Shown: positions 40,101 to 51,660 of the stretch, in pieces
Numbering within the stretch: position 1 is the stretch's first letter
How the letters are laid out: every line of letters begins with the position of its first letter
DNA from: Cardinalis cardinalis
Taxonomy: Eukaryota > Chordata > Aves > Passeriformes > Cardinalidae
Direction of reading: 5' to 3'
Length of the DNA stretch: 64,000 nt
Assembly (NCBI GenBank): GCA_014549065.1
Contig: JACDOX010000004.1
Location: 11,563,859 to 11,627,858, forward strand
Notes under the pieces: model-generated
What the model saw: the letters and a program-made list of their open reading frames with translations, nothing else
What the model was told of the DNA's origin: nothing
Databases searched by the model: none
Translations under genes and position numbers: made by a program

Positions 40101-41604
40101 TTTCTCAACCAGTGACTTAATCCATTGAACAAAGAGGACTCTACAGTTAAAACATACTAAAATAATAAGTGTTAAATTCCTATAACTGTTTGATGTCATT
40201 TGAACTTTGCAGTAAATGCACAGATTTATGTGGTGGAGGGTTTTTTTGACCAGTGAGAAAGGGAATACTTGAGGGAAAACCTTAACTGTATGATTCAAGC
40301 TAACATGTAGCATAAAGTTTCTTATCAACAAGATGTATTAAAATGGAAAAGATGAATCAGCAAAGCCATCTTGGGAGTGGGATTATTAAATTCACAGTTT
40401 GCTGCTGCTAATTTGTTAGTAGGCTTCAGTTGTTCAACAAAGCTCATANACTCATTTTGCAAAACTGATTATTAGATGAAACGCCCTCTGTCATTGCCAT
40501 GGGAGAAATAGCTCTGAATCAGGGCTGTGTCACAAATGCAGTTAGCTGAATGATCTCAGCTCAATGCCATTTACCTAACAGAATTATGAAGATGATGCTG
40601 ATATAATGAATAGGTTCTGCTCAGACAAATGTAGTCCCCTGGAGATACTGGAAATTTGATGAANAGCTCTTTGTTTTCTTTGGTTTATATGAAGAGTTTG
40701 GACTCCAATTAAGTCAGTCTTTGCACTTCTATNAGAATTATGTTACTTTATGGTTACTTATTTTGATTTGACAAGCTTCATTTGAGGGTCAGAGATTCAA
40801 TTATAGAGCTCTTCAAGCTTGTTGCTTCTGGGAGGTATTTTCTCTTAAATTATGCTTCTTTAGCAGGTGTATTTTATTCACTTTGAAAAGATGTGTCTTA
40901 ACTAGAATAGCATGGTTGTTAGAGTTAATATGGAACCGCTTTCGTGTATTCTACAAAGATTATTGTGTTTTGTAGTCAGTGTTTTGTGAGCTAACTCAGG
41001 AACCAGCTATAGTCAATTCTGAAGGAACCTTCCCACCATTTTTTTTTCTTTTGATAAATCATNTTGTTCATATTCATACTTGTAAGAAAATTTTCTGAAC
41101 AAAAGTTTTTTCCATTTTTCATGTGCAAATAGTGAACCATATACCAGTAGGGGTCAAAGACAAAAGATAATACTGAGGACTTTGTAAATAAACACTTACT
41201 TTAAGCATCTGATAACAAAACTGAATCTCTGAATGAAAAAAAAGAATGCAATATTAAGATTATGATTTTCAAAAACTAAACTGTTCCCTCATGTAAATTT
41301 CTGTTTCACCACCATATTCTTGAAACACAGCAAGAAACAAGAATGTTCTTTTGTGGTGAGTCTTTATGGATGTTCAATGACATTATGAAGTACAGAGAAC
41401 TGCACCTATCAGAGTGCTAGACATTTTTCAGGGACATTTATTTGGAAAGAATTTCTTTTGGAATGTAAGGAATAGTTTTNCTTGTGCATCCAGAAATGTA
41501 CATGTAGAACAGACCAGAATGGTAAAATATTTTTGCTGTTAAAAACATTGTGGGTTATTATGTGCCATGAGCATATATAATAAAATAAATATTAATTCTT
41601 TTAG

Positions 41605-41658
41605 GGTGAAAAAGGAGATAAAGGAGAACCAGGACCAGAAGGCCTTCCTGGAACAGAG
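41605..41658 (+). CDS. collagen triple-helix exon, 54 bp
   Basis: This exon encodes 18 residues, GEKGDKGEPGPEGLPGTE, which are six perfect Gly-X-Y triplets. The acceptor is TTCTTTTAG (41596-41604) and the donor is GAG|GTAAAT. The 54-base length is the commonest collagen exon size, and it starts on a complete glycine codon in phase 0. It joins in frame to the exon at 22765-22809 and to the next at 48775. GEK, GDK and GEP triplets give salt-bridge potential between chains. Proline in Y positions (GEP, GLP) would be hydroxylated. The exon contributes to the helical rod of a trimeric collagen. It carries no domain that identifies the paralogue. Confidence 0.95.
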
Positions 41659-43734
41659 GTAAATGGAACAACAATGAAACANTCAAGTTACAAACTTCTG
41701 GGTGGATGGTTAAGAAATGCAATTCAGACCTTACGTAAGTAGAGTGATGGATTTAGAAATTGGGTATTCCTGTTGATGAAGTTTGCTTTATACCCTCTTC
41801 CTGTCCTTCTCCATCTTGACCTTGATGGGGGTTACCCTGGCTTTAGGTTTTAATGCTGGATGATCTTGGCTCTCCGGGTGCAAAGCATTGCTGTTGAAGG
41901 TAGAGAGCATCTCCCAGATGGGAAATGACTGACATTAGGAGTAGAATCCAGATACAGGACTTGGAAAAAACATTCAGTAATACTTTTTTAAGCAGCTTTT
42001 CCAAAGGAATTAAAGGGTCAGCATTTAACACAAAAATAATAAGGCAGTCTAGCTGGGGCTACTGAAAATTCAGTAACACAGGCTACGAAATTATGACAAC
42101 TTTTTACATCACCTGGCTTTCCATGCACACTGTAACCATAAAAATATTTTTTCTGTTTTAAGTAATTATAATTTAATGCTGGGTAAATCAGGCTATTTTT
42201 AAGTGGATGTCCTTCATGTGAGAACATGCACTATATACTAGAATGAAACTACATTTAGGTATTTGTAGAGGTATTCTCTTGTAGCCTGTCTGTCTGTAAA
42301 GGTGAACCGTATACTTCTCTCATACATACATAAATGCTGACAGCATGGAAAAAACACATCTGTGTTTCTTTCCATAGCTCTGGTGACATTTCTGTGTTGG
42401 TCTTACANGATCTTTACTACATGAGATCTTGTTCCATCAACCTTTTAGGAAGAGTATGGTATACCAAGTATCTAATTAACTCTAGGGCATATTTAACATA
42501 GTGGCACTATGAAAGTGAAAAATACTGAACACTTATATTTTCGAATATTTACTGAACTGTTGCAATGTGTCAGTAAATGGTAGATTATTATTATGGAAAC
42601 TGTCATTAAAACTGAAGTAAAACTGCATATGGCAGTATAACGTTGTATTGTTTGAAACCACACATAATTCTCTTTTAGTTATGCTTACATAAGATGCTTT
42701 GAATTCAGTTATCACTCTGCATAGAGATATCAGTCTTTAAATTTACAGGTCTGTGTATCATTGACTCTTAGTTTCTATCAGTGTCTGTCTAACCTGCTCT
42801 GCAAGCAGAAATGTAACATGTGATATTTCTGCAATAATCAAGTTAATNTACTCACATTGGTGTAATCTGCAGTGCTGTATAAAAACAGCCTGAAAACACT
42901 TAAAGCTAGTGGCACTGCCTTCTGGCTGTTGTTGTCTCTGCCTGAAGGAGTGAGGGTTTCCATCTTCTAAAGAACTTGATGACTGAACATTTTTTCTTGA
43001 ACAAATGGTAGAAACATATTTGAATGTATCTTAATCCAAATCAGAAAAGTAGGTGTCAAAGAAAACTTTTGCTTGCTGTTGCTAACTTGTGTTTTCTTAG
43101 CTGTACAGAAAGTTCTTGCTAGAAAGAAGTAGCATGACAGAGGGGAAGCCAGACCTGGTTTGGAGACTAGGCTGTAGTGATGAAATACCCAGAAAGTTTT
43201 AATTTCCTCTTCTCTCACTCGTGCTAACTGGCTCAGTTAATCTCATTGAGAACCAGGTTTCGAGGCGGGAACTGTGAATATATCTGAATGTTCTGCACAT
43301 CTCCCAGTTTATCTCTCCAGTAATCTGAGCCAAGTCCTACAATGCTGTGTCCCAGCCTGGGACATTATTCAAAATCCATCTGACAACATGAATACTTGCT
43401 ATAAATACTGCTACTGTGGTTGCCATTGTTTTTAGTTTCCTAAGGAGTAGCTATAAATAACTTAATATATTACTAATAGAGTCCTCCTGTTGTACATGTC
43501 CGTGTCTCTAAGCAGGTATTTGCTTTCATAGGTTGAAAAGCCTGTTTGATTGAATAGTATCTCTTTCATCCCTTGAGACTCTTTTAGCCACTTGACATTA
43601 AACTCAGGTGACACATTGCTGCCACTAAAATCCTGTCATCTTTTAAGATGTTTTTTCCTTTCNCCATTCTTGTGGATATTTTGTTTTACAGTTGGGTATA
43701 TGACCTGTCTGCTTTTATAACGGAGGAGTTATGA

Positions 43735-43830
43735 GTTGTCTGGTCTGGTTGACAAGGTGGTTATCAGTGAAAGGCTGGACTTGATGATCTTGGAAGTCTT
43801 TTCAAACCTTAATGATTCTGTGATTCTGTA
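43735..43830 (+). mobile_element. CR1 LINE extreme 3' end
   Basis: It holds the last ~95 bp of a CR1: 'ggctggacttgatgatcttg' and 'aagtcttttcaaacctt', ending 'AATGATTCTGTGATTCTGTA'. The two ATTCTGTG units are the CR1 terminal repeat. Confidence 0.9.
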
Positions 43831-46800
43831 ATAATGCTGTCCACTGCAACAAATGAAGCTTCATAGAGACACTTTCTAAAAAAACCATGTAAAAACACCA
43901 GTAGNCTGTGTAGAATAAGGACAAATTTGCAATATAAATATCCATGAAACTATCTGTGGAATATATTCTCTGTTATATCCATATGTCTGCCTGTTGATCT
44001 GAAGTGAAAAGAAGATCTTTATCACAGAAACTTTTAGACTTTTTTTGAGTCATGTTGTTTCCTTGATCACTGGTGCAGGTAGGAATGAATGCCATGGGAT
44101 ACTGCCAATTACTGTTTTCTGACATAAATTAAATCCTTCAGCAAAAGTAAGTCAAAACAGGAAGTTCTATCATATCTGTCAGCATGTGTCATGCATAGCT
44201 GGTAGAGGAATAGTGTCTTTCTTCTAAGTGGGGAAAAGAAAGTTAAATCTAAAATTAAAATGTAGTATATGTATTAAAGAAAGTGTTTAACTGATTATTT
44301 TTATCTCTCTTGCTGGGGGAGGTAATACCATAAGTGACTTTTCTAAAACTTTCCTACATAAAATTTAATTCTTTACATACCTGCTGTCAAAAGATGAACC
44401 TCTTAAGTTCAGTAAGCAATAAAAGAATCCCAGTTTTTCAATGGAAAGATGTAAAACATTTTTTTTAAATTTTTTATGCTCGTGGGAAAAGGTAATCAGA
44501 AGTATGATCANTTTTAAAGGGATCCTGCATCTTGTTGTAGTAGCAATCTTTGTTTACCTTCACACCCTCAGGACCTGTCTGTTTAATCTTGAGCTGTCTT
44601 AGTATTAGCATTGCAAGGAAATACCTGAAGAGGAAGAGAATAATCCTATTGTTTGAAATTGTGAAGTTGGTGATGATTTTTGTTTATATCTAGAGTCTGA
44701 GAATTCTGTTAGGAACAAAAATATTGGAAGATAGTAGATTTAATTTAGGGTCCAGTGAATTCTAGTAATATACCACTTTGAAGTTTTGGAATTCCATTAG
44801 TGAGAAAAGAGCAGTGTCAATATTTTAAAGTACCTGAGACATAAACTGAAAAAAAGTATATTGTTTGGAGCTATGAAACACTTTGCTAAATTAGAAAAGT
44901 TATCCCAGCATATCCAGGTTGGCATTGTACACCTGACTTTGAACATGTTGTTAACTTAGATTTTAAGGCTGGTCTGTGCAGGAAATGTAGTACTGCTTTT
45001 AGTGGTTAGAGTATTGCCAAGCTCTGCTACTCAGTAGAGATAACTGGTCTGATCTGTAATAATGGGGTTGCACATTGTTGTTAAATTGTTGGGTTGTGTA
45101 CTGTATTTCCAGTACATTAGATAATATGTATTGTTCTAGGAGATTTCCCCCTGATGTGACATTGAACCAGATTACTCTAATGAAGGCCACAGGATTGCAA
45201 ATAACAAATTATGTTTTCCCCAAAAGGTATCTTTTAGAGTTGAAAACCTGATCTCCTGAATATATGATTGCAGTCTGACTGCATTTTCCATTGCCACATA
45301 TGTGCAGCACAGTTTATGCTGTACAAATAGGTGCAATTCCAGTAGGCANCATTTGGCTCCTGCAAGGAGCTGCTGGAGTCTTCTGGTTGGGGTCCAGCTG
45401 ATCTTTGCAATTTTTCATTGAGAAGAGTACCTGGTACCACCTGGTGGTACATTTTACCTGTTTTATCAGTTTTTCATTCATTCCACCAGAAGAAGTACCA
45501 TTGTCATCCCCTCCAAACAAAAACACTGTCTCTACTTAATCTTTCCCTCATTGACCCCAACTCACACCCTTACAGATACTTGTGATATACTTGTCCCAGT
45601 AATTTCTCTGTTGATTGGAAATTGCATTACAGTTATCAGTCTTATTTTATATATGTATATAGAACATTTCTCATTTTGCTATTTCCAGTATTTTTATCTT
45701 GTTAACTTTGAATTGGCCTTGTATATACATATTCTAATGCTTGCTTTACATTTTGGTTTCCTCCTTGATAAAGGAGCCATAATGTAAATTTATTATGACC
45801 TGTAAGAAGACCAAGCTGTGGTCCTTTTAGAGGGTAAAATGTTTCAGCTTAAGACTGTTCATGAACTCATAAATGTATATTATTATATCAGTCCCAAAAA
45901 GAATTAGACTGAGATAGAATTCAACACCCAATTAATTAACTCTCTGTTATNGGAGGAATTTTTAATCTGTTCCTAAATTTCTGGCAAATCTGGTAACAGA
46001 CCCCTTAGATCAATAGAAATTTGTTTGTTTTTAAAACTGACCTTGTTCTCCTAAAACATTGCAGAAAATTAGCTTTTCTAACTTAANGCTTGATCTAAAA
46101 TCATCCAAATTGTATCTGTTTAGATGACCACATTCATTTTACTGAAGCATCCTGGTCTGGCCTCTGCCAGAGACAGGATACCCTACTGTACTGTGTTAAA
46201 GGGGCTACAGATTTGACTTGGCACAGGAATTCTTTCTTCTTCTGGCATTTCAGAGACAGTGAGCTGGCAGCTAAACCTCTCAGCAGCTTCAAAAGGGTGA
46301 CTGTAGGGAAGAATAGGCATGGTGCATTCCCAGATGTGTTTTTTTGCAAGCATTCACNATGTCTGGAATTTACAAAGTCTGTAACATTTTTAAATGCATA
46401 TATAATGTCTAGGCAAACCAGAAATACTTTTAATGGGCCTATAACATTGGGTCCTTTAAAATCCTCCTTCAAACACTGTGAGGTTTCCTGTAAAACATGT
46501 AGTTTCCCNTTGTCCTTTTTATTTGAGGTCGATTGTATTTATTTGCGGTCATCATCTCTGCAGTAGCTGTCAGACTGCACACCTCACTAAGGAGCTCTTG
46601 CAGAAACACTGTTAAAAGCTTTAAACACAGCAATTAGGAAAAAATAAGGTTCATAGTTTGAAAGTGCATGGCTCAGGCTCAGCATCTTTCATCTGCAGTT
46701 GCATTTTCTATTCAGTAGAGACACACAGATATATGTCACCATCTGTGAGTTGCAGATTTTTTTAGCCTTATCTTTTATCTTCTGTAAACATACAGCCTAA

Positions 46801-47929
46801 GAGCTAATTCCTAAACTCATAACTATTGTTCCACGGCTGATTTGCTAGTAGTGATTTTGAACCAAATCCATAGAGTTTGCATACCTGAAAAATCCCTTAA
46901 ATGGCTTTAAGTATATGGATTGGTTGTGTTTTATGCATTCTTTCAGAAGGAGGTTGAATGTAAAATGTAGCAAATGGAGACAATATTAAAGCTATGTCAT
47001 AAATATGCAGATTGTAAAAAGAAAGCAATTTTTTGGCTTGGTTTTTGAATCCATCTGCCTATTACATTTTTTAAGTTCAAACAGCAAAACTACTTCTGAT
47101 TTAACTATTACATATTTGGCAAGCTTAATAAAGAACAAATCAAAGCTAAATCAGGGGTATTTACAACAACCACAAATTTAATCCAAAGTGGGTACTTAAA
47201 TGCTCATATAGTTCTAAATGATGTTCTTTCCAGATGGTGAATTAATGTAATTTTAGCAGGAAGTGAAGTTGCACAAATACGCAGTATTTAGAACACTCAT
47301 TGATTTCATGTTTCTGTACCCACCAAGGCACAGATGTTAGTTACCATTTTCGTGCCAGTTGTCTCTATCTTCCTAATAATTGCAAACTGAGGAAGAGAGT
47401 TTGCAAGGACAAAAAGGGAGCTGGGAAGAACTTTAGTTTGTAAACCCTAATTCAGATGTAAATGAATTTTTTCTACCCTTGACCTATTTAACCTCCAGAA
47501 TAATAAAGATGGTGGTCTACTTGTAGAGCATCTTATTATGATTGGGTCTTGTATTGCCTCCATTGTTGCCACTTCATTCATTTCTAAGTAAAATCTTTGA
47601 ACTTGCAGAGGTGTCTCTGACTTTCGATATACACAGTCTCTCATGCCACTAAAGCAGTGGTCAGAGGGAGGGCACAAGACAAATCTCTTGGCTTAAATAA
47701 AAATGAATTCCTGGTAGCTTGGTCCAGCATGGTAATTAAGTTCATTCATTGCTGTGGAATGGCTTGAATTTGCTGGACCTATTTTGAAATCCCTCATTTT
47801 CCCATTTGTTTTGCAGCAAGGAGAAGATAACAAAGATTGTGTGCTGGGTACTAAAGATATTTTTTGGGGATTTTTTGGGTGCTTCTGGTGAGAACTTCTT
47901 AGTGGAAGAGCTGTATAGGAGATATTGTA

Positions 47930-48166
47930 GAGGGTAGATTCAGACTAGGTGTAAGTAGGAAACGGTTTACAATGAAAATGGTGAACACTGGAAAAGGTTT
48001 CTCAGAGAGGCTGTAGGTGTCCCATCCCTGCAAACATTAATGAATGGGTTGGGTAGGGCTCTGAGCAGCCTGATACAGTTGGCAATGTCCCTGTTTGCTG
48101 TTAGGGAGGTTCAATCAGGTAACCTTGAGAAGTCCCTTCCAACACAAACCACTCTGATCCTGGGAG
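47930..48166 (+). mobile_element. CR1 LINE 3' end fragment
   Basis: The recognisable blocks are 'cactggaaaaggtttctcag', 'gtgtcccatccctgcaaaca', 'ctctgagcagcctgatacag' and 'tcccttccaacacaaaccac', then 'tctgatcctgg'. The order is that of a plus-strand CR1 3' region with a degraded terminal repeat. Confidence 0.85.
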
Positions 48167-48774
48167 TGTGAAATGGCTGTGAATGCAAGGTGTAAGGCTG
48201 GGCAGTACTAATTGCTTGTCTGTTGAAGGCATTACTAAAGAAGGAGGTATGAAGGAAATCAATTATTTCTCTAATTGCCTTTGTGAACGCTGGTGAGGAT
48301 GAGAGTGTTGGAAGATGTGCAGCAGCTCTGAGCTCTACCTTGCTGGAGCTCATCAGTTCAGCACTGCTACTTGAAACATAAAATCTGCAGTTCTCTGTCC
48401 ACCTCTGCCTCTTTCCCAATTTTAGCAGAGTTCAAGTGAATGTACTAGCACCCTCTCTGATATTGCATTTTATCTTTTTTGGCCATGCAAGACTGCAAAA
48501 GAACTTTGCATTTCTTCTCACTACTTACCATGATGGGGCACAATAAGGCAGATTGGCGTTGTATGTTTAATTATGTATTGAAGACACATGTGGTCTTTGA
48601 TAGATGTGTGTCTGTTCACAAAATAATGAAAATAAAGAATTTCAAGATAGCACTAATAATGTGATGGAATTTCAAGGCCTATTTGTTTAGTGTATACTAC
48701 TTCATGGTACTGCAGGATTTTGTCCCAGAATTTATCACAGATGACAACAAATATGCATTTCTCTTTTTGCCCAG

Positions 48775-48828
48775 GGACTGAAAGGTGACCCTGGTAGTCC
48801 TGGTGTGGCTGGTCCAAAAGGAGAAAAG
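48775..48828 (+). CDS. collagen triple-helix exon, 54 bp
   Basis: This exon encodes 18 residues, GLKGDPGSPGVAGPKGEK, which are six perfect Gly-X-Y triplets. The acceptor is the T/C-rich tract ending TTTTTGCCCAG. The donor is AAG|GTACCT. It starts on a complete glycine codon and keeps phase 0 with the exons on both sides. It is separated from the next exon by only 683 bp, unlike the multi-kilobase introns elsewhere in this gene. Proline in Y positions (GDP, GSP) and lysine in Y positions are potential hydroxylation sites. It is a structural segment of the collagen rod. Confidence 0.95.
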
Positions 48829-49511
48829 GTACCTTTTTAAATCTATTAAGTTGTACGTATATGTCAGTGTGCATGATATTCTTCAGTTTTGCACATGTTG
48901 CCATAACTATGTGTGGCAAACACCCACTGCTGCCATTTGTGCAACTTAAGGGTTAAAGAATATGAGTACAGGCTGACTGTACAAGCAAAAGACAAGTACT
49001 CTTTATCACAACAAATTTTAAAAGGAGTTCTGATCAGGAGCCTAAATTTGGTGTTCTGCTCTCTGGCTGCCCTAATTTGCTCCCATGAACTAAACCTGAA
49101 GGTCTCAGATGTGATTTGTACCTCAGTGACCTAATTCTGTGAATATTCACACAGTCAGATTTCTTTACATATGTGAGCTGTCACACTGGCTTCAGCAGCC
49201 ACCTTGTACAAGTAAGCTGCAGCTTGTAACTTGACATATGGAAATGTGTTTTGAAGGATTGCTTTTTTTAAGCTGTGATTCATTTATGCAGAGGCCTGGC
49301 ACTTTTTTTCCCTTTAACCTGTGGTGAACTGTGTATATCTCTGCCATTACTGGAGAAGAATATCACTTTACTCACATATTTTCATAATCAACATGTTTGA
49401 TGATTGTACTGAAATAATTTCTGCAGTGCTGCATATTCTCTAAAAGGTCTAGAGATTAAATATGTATAAATAAAGAGATTGTTGATTTACTTCCTCTCCT
49501 GTTTTAACCAG
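48829..49511 (+). other. short collagen intron, 683 bp
   Basis: This runs from GTACCT to TTTTAACCAG. It contains no recognised repeat, and its small open frame at 48913-49134 has no support as coding sequence. It is the only short intron in the window. Confidence 0.9.
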
Positions 49512-49547
49512 GGAGATGCAGGACCTCCAGGACCAGCTGCNTTGAGT
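49512..49547 (+). CDS. collagen exon, 36 bp, with Gly-X-Y interruption
   Basis: This exon encodes 12 residues, GDAGPPGPAALS. The first three triplets are regular, but the fourth position that should be Gly is Ala (ALS). The acceptor is TTTTAACCAG, and the donor is AGT|GTGAGT, a perfect consensus. A donor two bases earlier would break the frame. The N at 49541 is the third base of a GCN codon, so the residue is Ala whatever the base. Non-glycine breaks like this are usual in FACIT and other non-fibrillar collagens and would be disease mutations in a fibrillar collagen. This supports the non-fibrillar call. The break continues into the next exon. Confidence 0.9.
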
Positions 49548-50912
49548 GTGAGTACATGTAAAGAAAAACAGTCAAAAGAAAATCCCTAAGAAATGCTGCA
49601 TGTTTTTCANTAATTTACAATGTGAATAATCCCACTAATAAGTCTAAAACTCCCTTTCTTCATAGTGCCTCTGCATTTTCTGTATGACTTGTGTTGGAAA
49701 TTCTGTAAATATAAAAAAAATTAAGCAGGTTTAAAATACCTTGTTTCCTCTCAAATGCTAACAAGGATATTAACTTGTTTATTCCATGTATAAATAGTAT
49801 AGACTTGTTCCAGTGAAGGAATTCCCTTGTTATTTCAAGGAAAAGCATTTTTCAGTAGAAGATTGCAAAAATGATCAATGCTTTTAGGGTATTGTATTCT
49901 GGCTAGACACTGCTGTATGGATGGTGGAAAATGTTCTTGATTTCCTTGCAATCCAGGCCCCAAGCATGTACAAAGCCTGAAGAAAAGTGTACCCAAAACT
50001 CTGCAGGGCATGTCTTGTTTGCTTCATAAGAGTAATAAGTCCTCTCTGAATTCTGTGCATTCTAGTGGTTTTGCTCATGAGCTGAAATGAAAAGCCCTTC
50101 CATTCTGAACAGTCTNTTTGGGCAAAACCAATTCCAAATAGTGCAAAAGAGTGTGGCAAAAATGAAAAAAGAAAAAAGATGAGGAAAGGTTCCAAATTCC
50201 CAGGCTGTAGTTTCACAACATGAGTAGTTCTCCCAGTCTGTGTTATGAGCCACATCTATATTGTTCATACTACCCATGTAATCCTAAATAAACTTCAAAA
50301 GAACTGTCATTCATACTGTAAATAGTTTATACATGGTCTTTTCCCTCCCTAATTTCCAACACTGTAGCAGCAGGATCTCCATTAGAGCTTACAAACATTG
50401 AAGGATCTAACAGAGAACNATATGATAAAAAATAAATTCTACTNTTTAGGTGTCAAAATTAAGTTGCTGTGTTTTAGACTACTTGTTTTTTGGATTATGA
50501 ATTATAATATCCTGTATCTCTATTTCCTGGGAAGAGGTTAGTGTTTTGTTCTTTGCTGCAGTTCATATCTTACTGGAGGAAAACAGGTCCATTTATGTCC
50601 TTTAGTTCTTGAATATACAAACTGTGTGTTGGAAGAGTTNATATATTATTAAAATATTATTAGTAACCTGAATTTTTACTGTAGTAGATGCATTGGAGTA
50701 TGTCTTGCTTTAGATAGATTCTTACAGGCCTTGAAGGGATCATAAGAGTATGAATCAGACACATCTGAAGATAAGACAGGGAAAAAACCTGAGGGTATCT
50801 ATTTTGTGTGTGCTGTATACCACAGAACAGTCTTTTTGAGAATTTTTTAATGTAAATGATTGAAAAATTAGTACATCTGTTCTAATAGAAGCACCTGGAT
50901 ATGTTAAATATC

Positions 50913-50927
50913 TTTTTTTTTTTTTTT
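50913..50927 (+). repeat. poly(T) tract, 15 bases
   Basis: An uninterrupted T15 run about 80 bp before the minus-strand CR1. CR1 elements do not carry long poly(A) tails, so this is probably an independent homopolymer. Confidence 0.85.
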
Positions 50928-51004
50928 GGTGTTCATTGTCTTAAATTGCAGTTGTGGTCACTTAGCTTTCCTAAGAATCATACTCAGAGGTCAGTAGTAT
51001 GATG

Positions 51005-51660
51005 CCAAGAATCAGAGAATATGCTGAGTTAGAAGGGACCCACAAATTGGAAGGGATCATCAAGTGCAACTCCCTGCCCTGCACAGACCCATCCCCAGAG
51101 TCACACCACATGCCCAAGAGCANTGTCCAAATGCTTCTTGAACATTGTCAGGCTGGTGCTGTCACCGCTTCCTTGTGGAGCCTGTTCCAGTGCTCAACNG
51201 CCCTCAAGGTGAAGAATCTTTTCTTGATACCCAAACTCAACCTCCCGTGACACAGCTTCAGGCCACTCCCTTGGGTCCTGTCCCTGTCACCACAGAGCAG
51301 AGATCAGTGCCTGCCCCTCCTCTTCCCCTCCCAAGGAAGCTGTAACTGCAGTGAGGTTTCTCCTCAGTTTCCTCCTGGCTGAACAGACCCAGTGCCCTCA
51401 GCTGCTCTTCCCTGCATGGCCCTTCTTTCTCCCTGTGGCCCTCATTTGGAAACTTTCTAGGAACTTTGTATCTTTCTTATATTGTGGTGCCCAAAACTGC
51501 ACAAAATATTCGAGGCGAGGCTGTCCCAGTGCTGTGCAGAGTGGGACAATCTTCTCCCTTGCCCGGCTGGTGATGCTGTGCCTGATGCCCCCCGAACAGT
51601 TTTATCCTTTCTGGCTGCCAGGGCACACTGCTTTCAGGTTGACTGGCTTACTCCTTCTGT
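51005..51660 (-). mobile_element. well-preserved CR1 LINE 3' part with end of ORF2
   Basis: The + strand reads as the reverse complement of CR1. It begins 'agaatcagagaatatgctga', then 'gatcatcaagtgcaactccc', 'ggagcctgttccagtgctca' and 'gaagaatcttttcttgatac'. It continues with 'tggctgaacagacccagtgc', 'ttcttatattgtggtgccca', 'aaaactgcacaaaatattcg' and 'tggctgccagggcacactgc'. About 650 bp match in order with few breaks and high GC relative to the intron. It is therefore the youngest-looking CR1 here. A short duplicated phrase near 51030-51055 ('gaagggaccc...ggaagggatc') sits at the position of the usual single CR1 block. The open frames over it are shadows of CR1. Confidence 0.93.

Larger units (their letters stand above)
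22810..41604 (+). other. collagen intron, 18.8 kb
   Basis: This is bounded by GTAAAT at the 5' end and a T-rich tract ending TTTTAG at the 3' end. No further Gly-X-Y exon was seen inside it. It contains CR1 fragments near 26.2, 26.5, 29.2-29.5 (old, less sure) and 31.0 kb, a perfect hairpin at 33671-33703 and a G-quadruplex motif at 37099-37122. The rest is AT-rich with no assignable feature. The open frames inside (for example at 30066-30386 and 36104-36301) lack splice or homology support. Confidence 0.85.
41659..48774 (+). other. collagen intron, 7.1 kb
   Basis: This is bounded by GTAAAT and by a T-rich tract ending CCCAG. It contains two CR1 3' ends (43735-43830 and 47930-48166). No additional exon was found. 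The remainder is AT-rich without assignable features. Open frames such as those at 45314-45526 and 46213-46566 are not supported as genes. Confidence 0.85.

Noticed and set aside
49884..50255. 123-codon open frame on the minus strand
   Set aside because: The composition is intron-like and no motif was recognised. A chance open frame of this size is expected in 64 kb.
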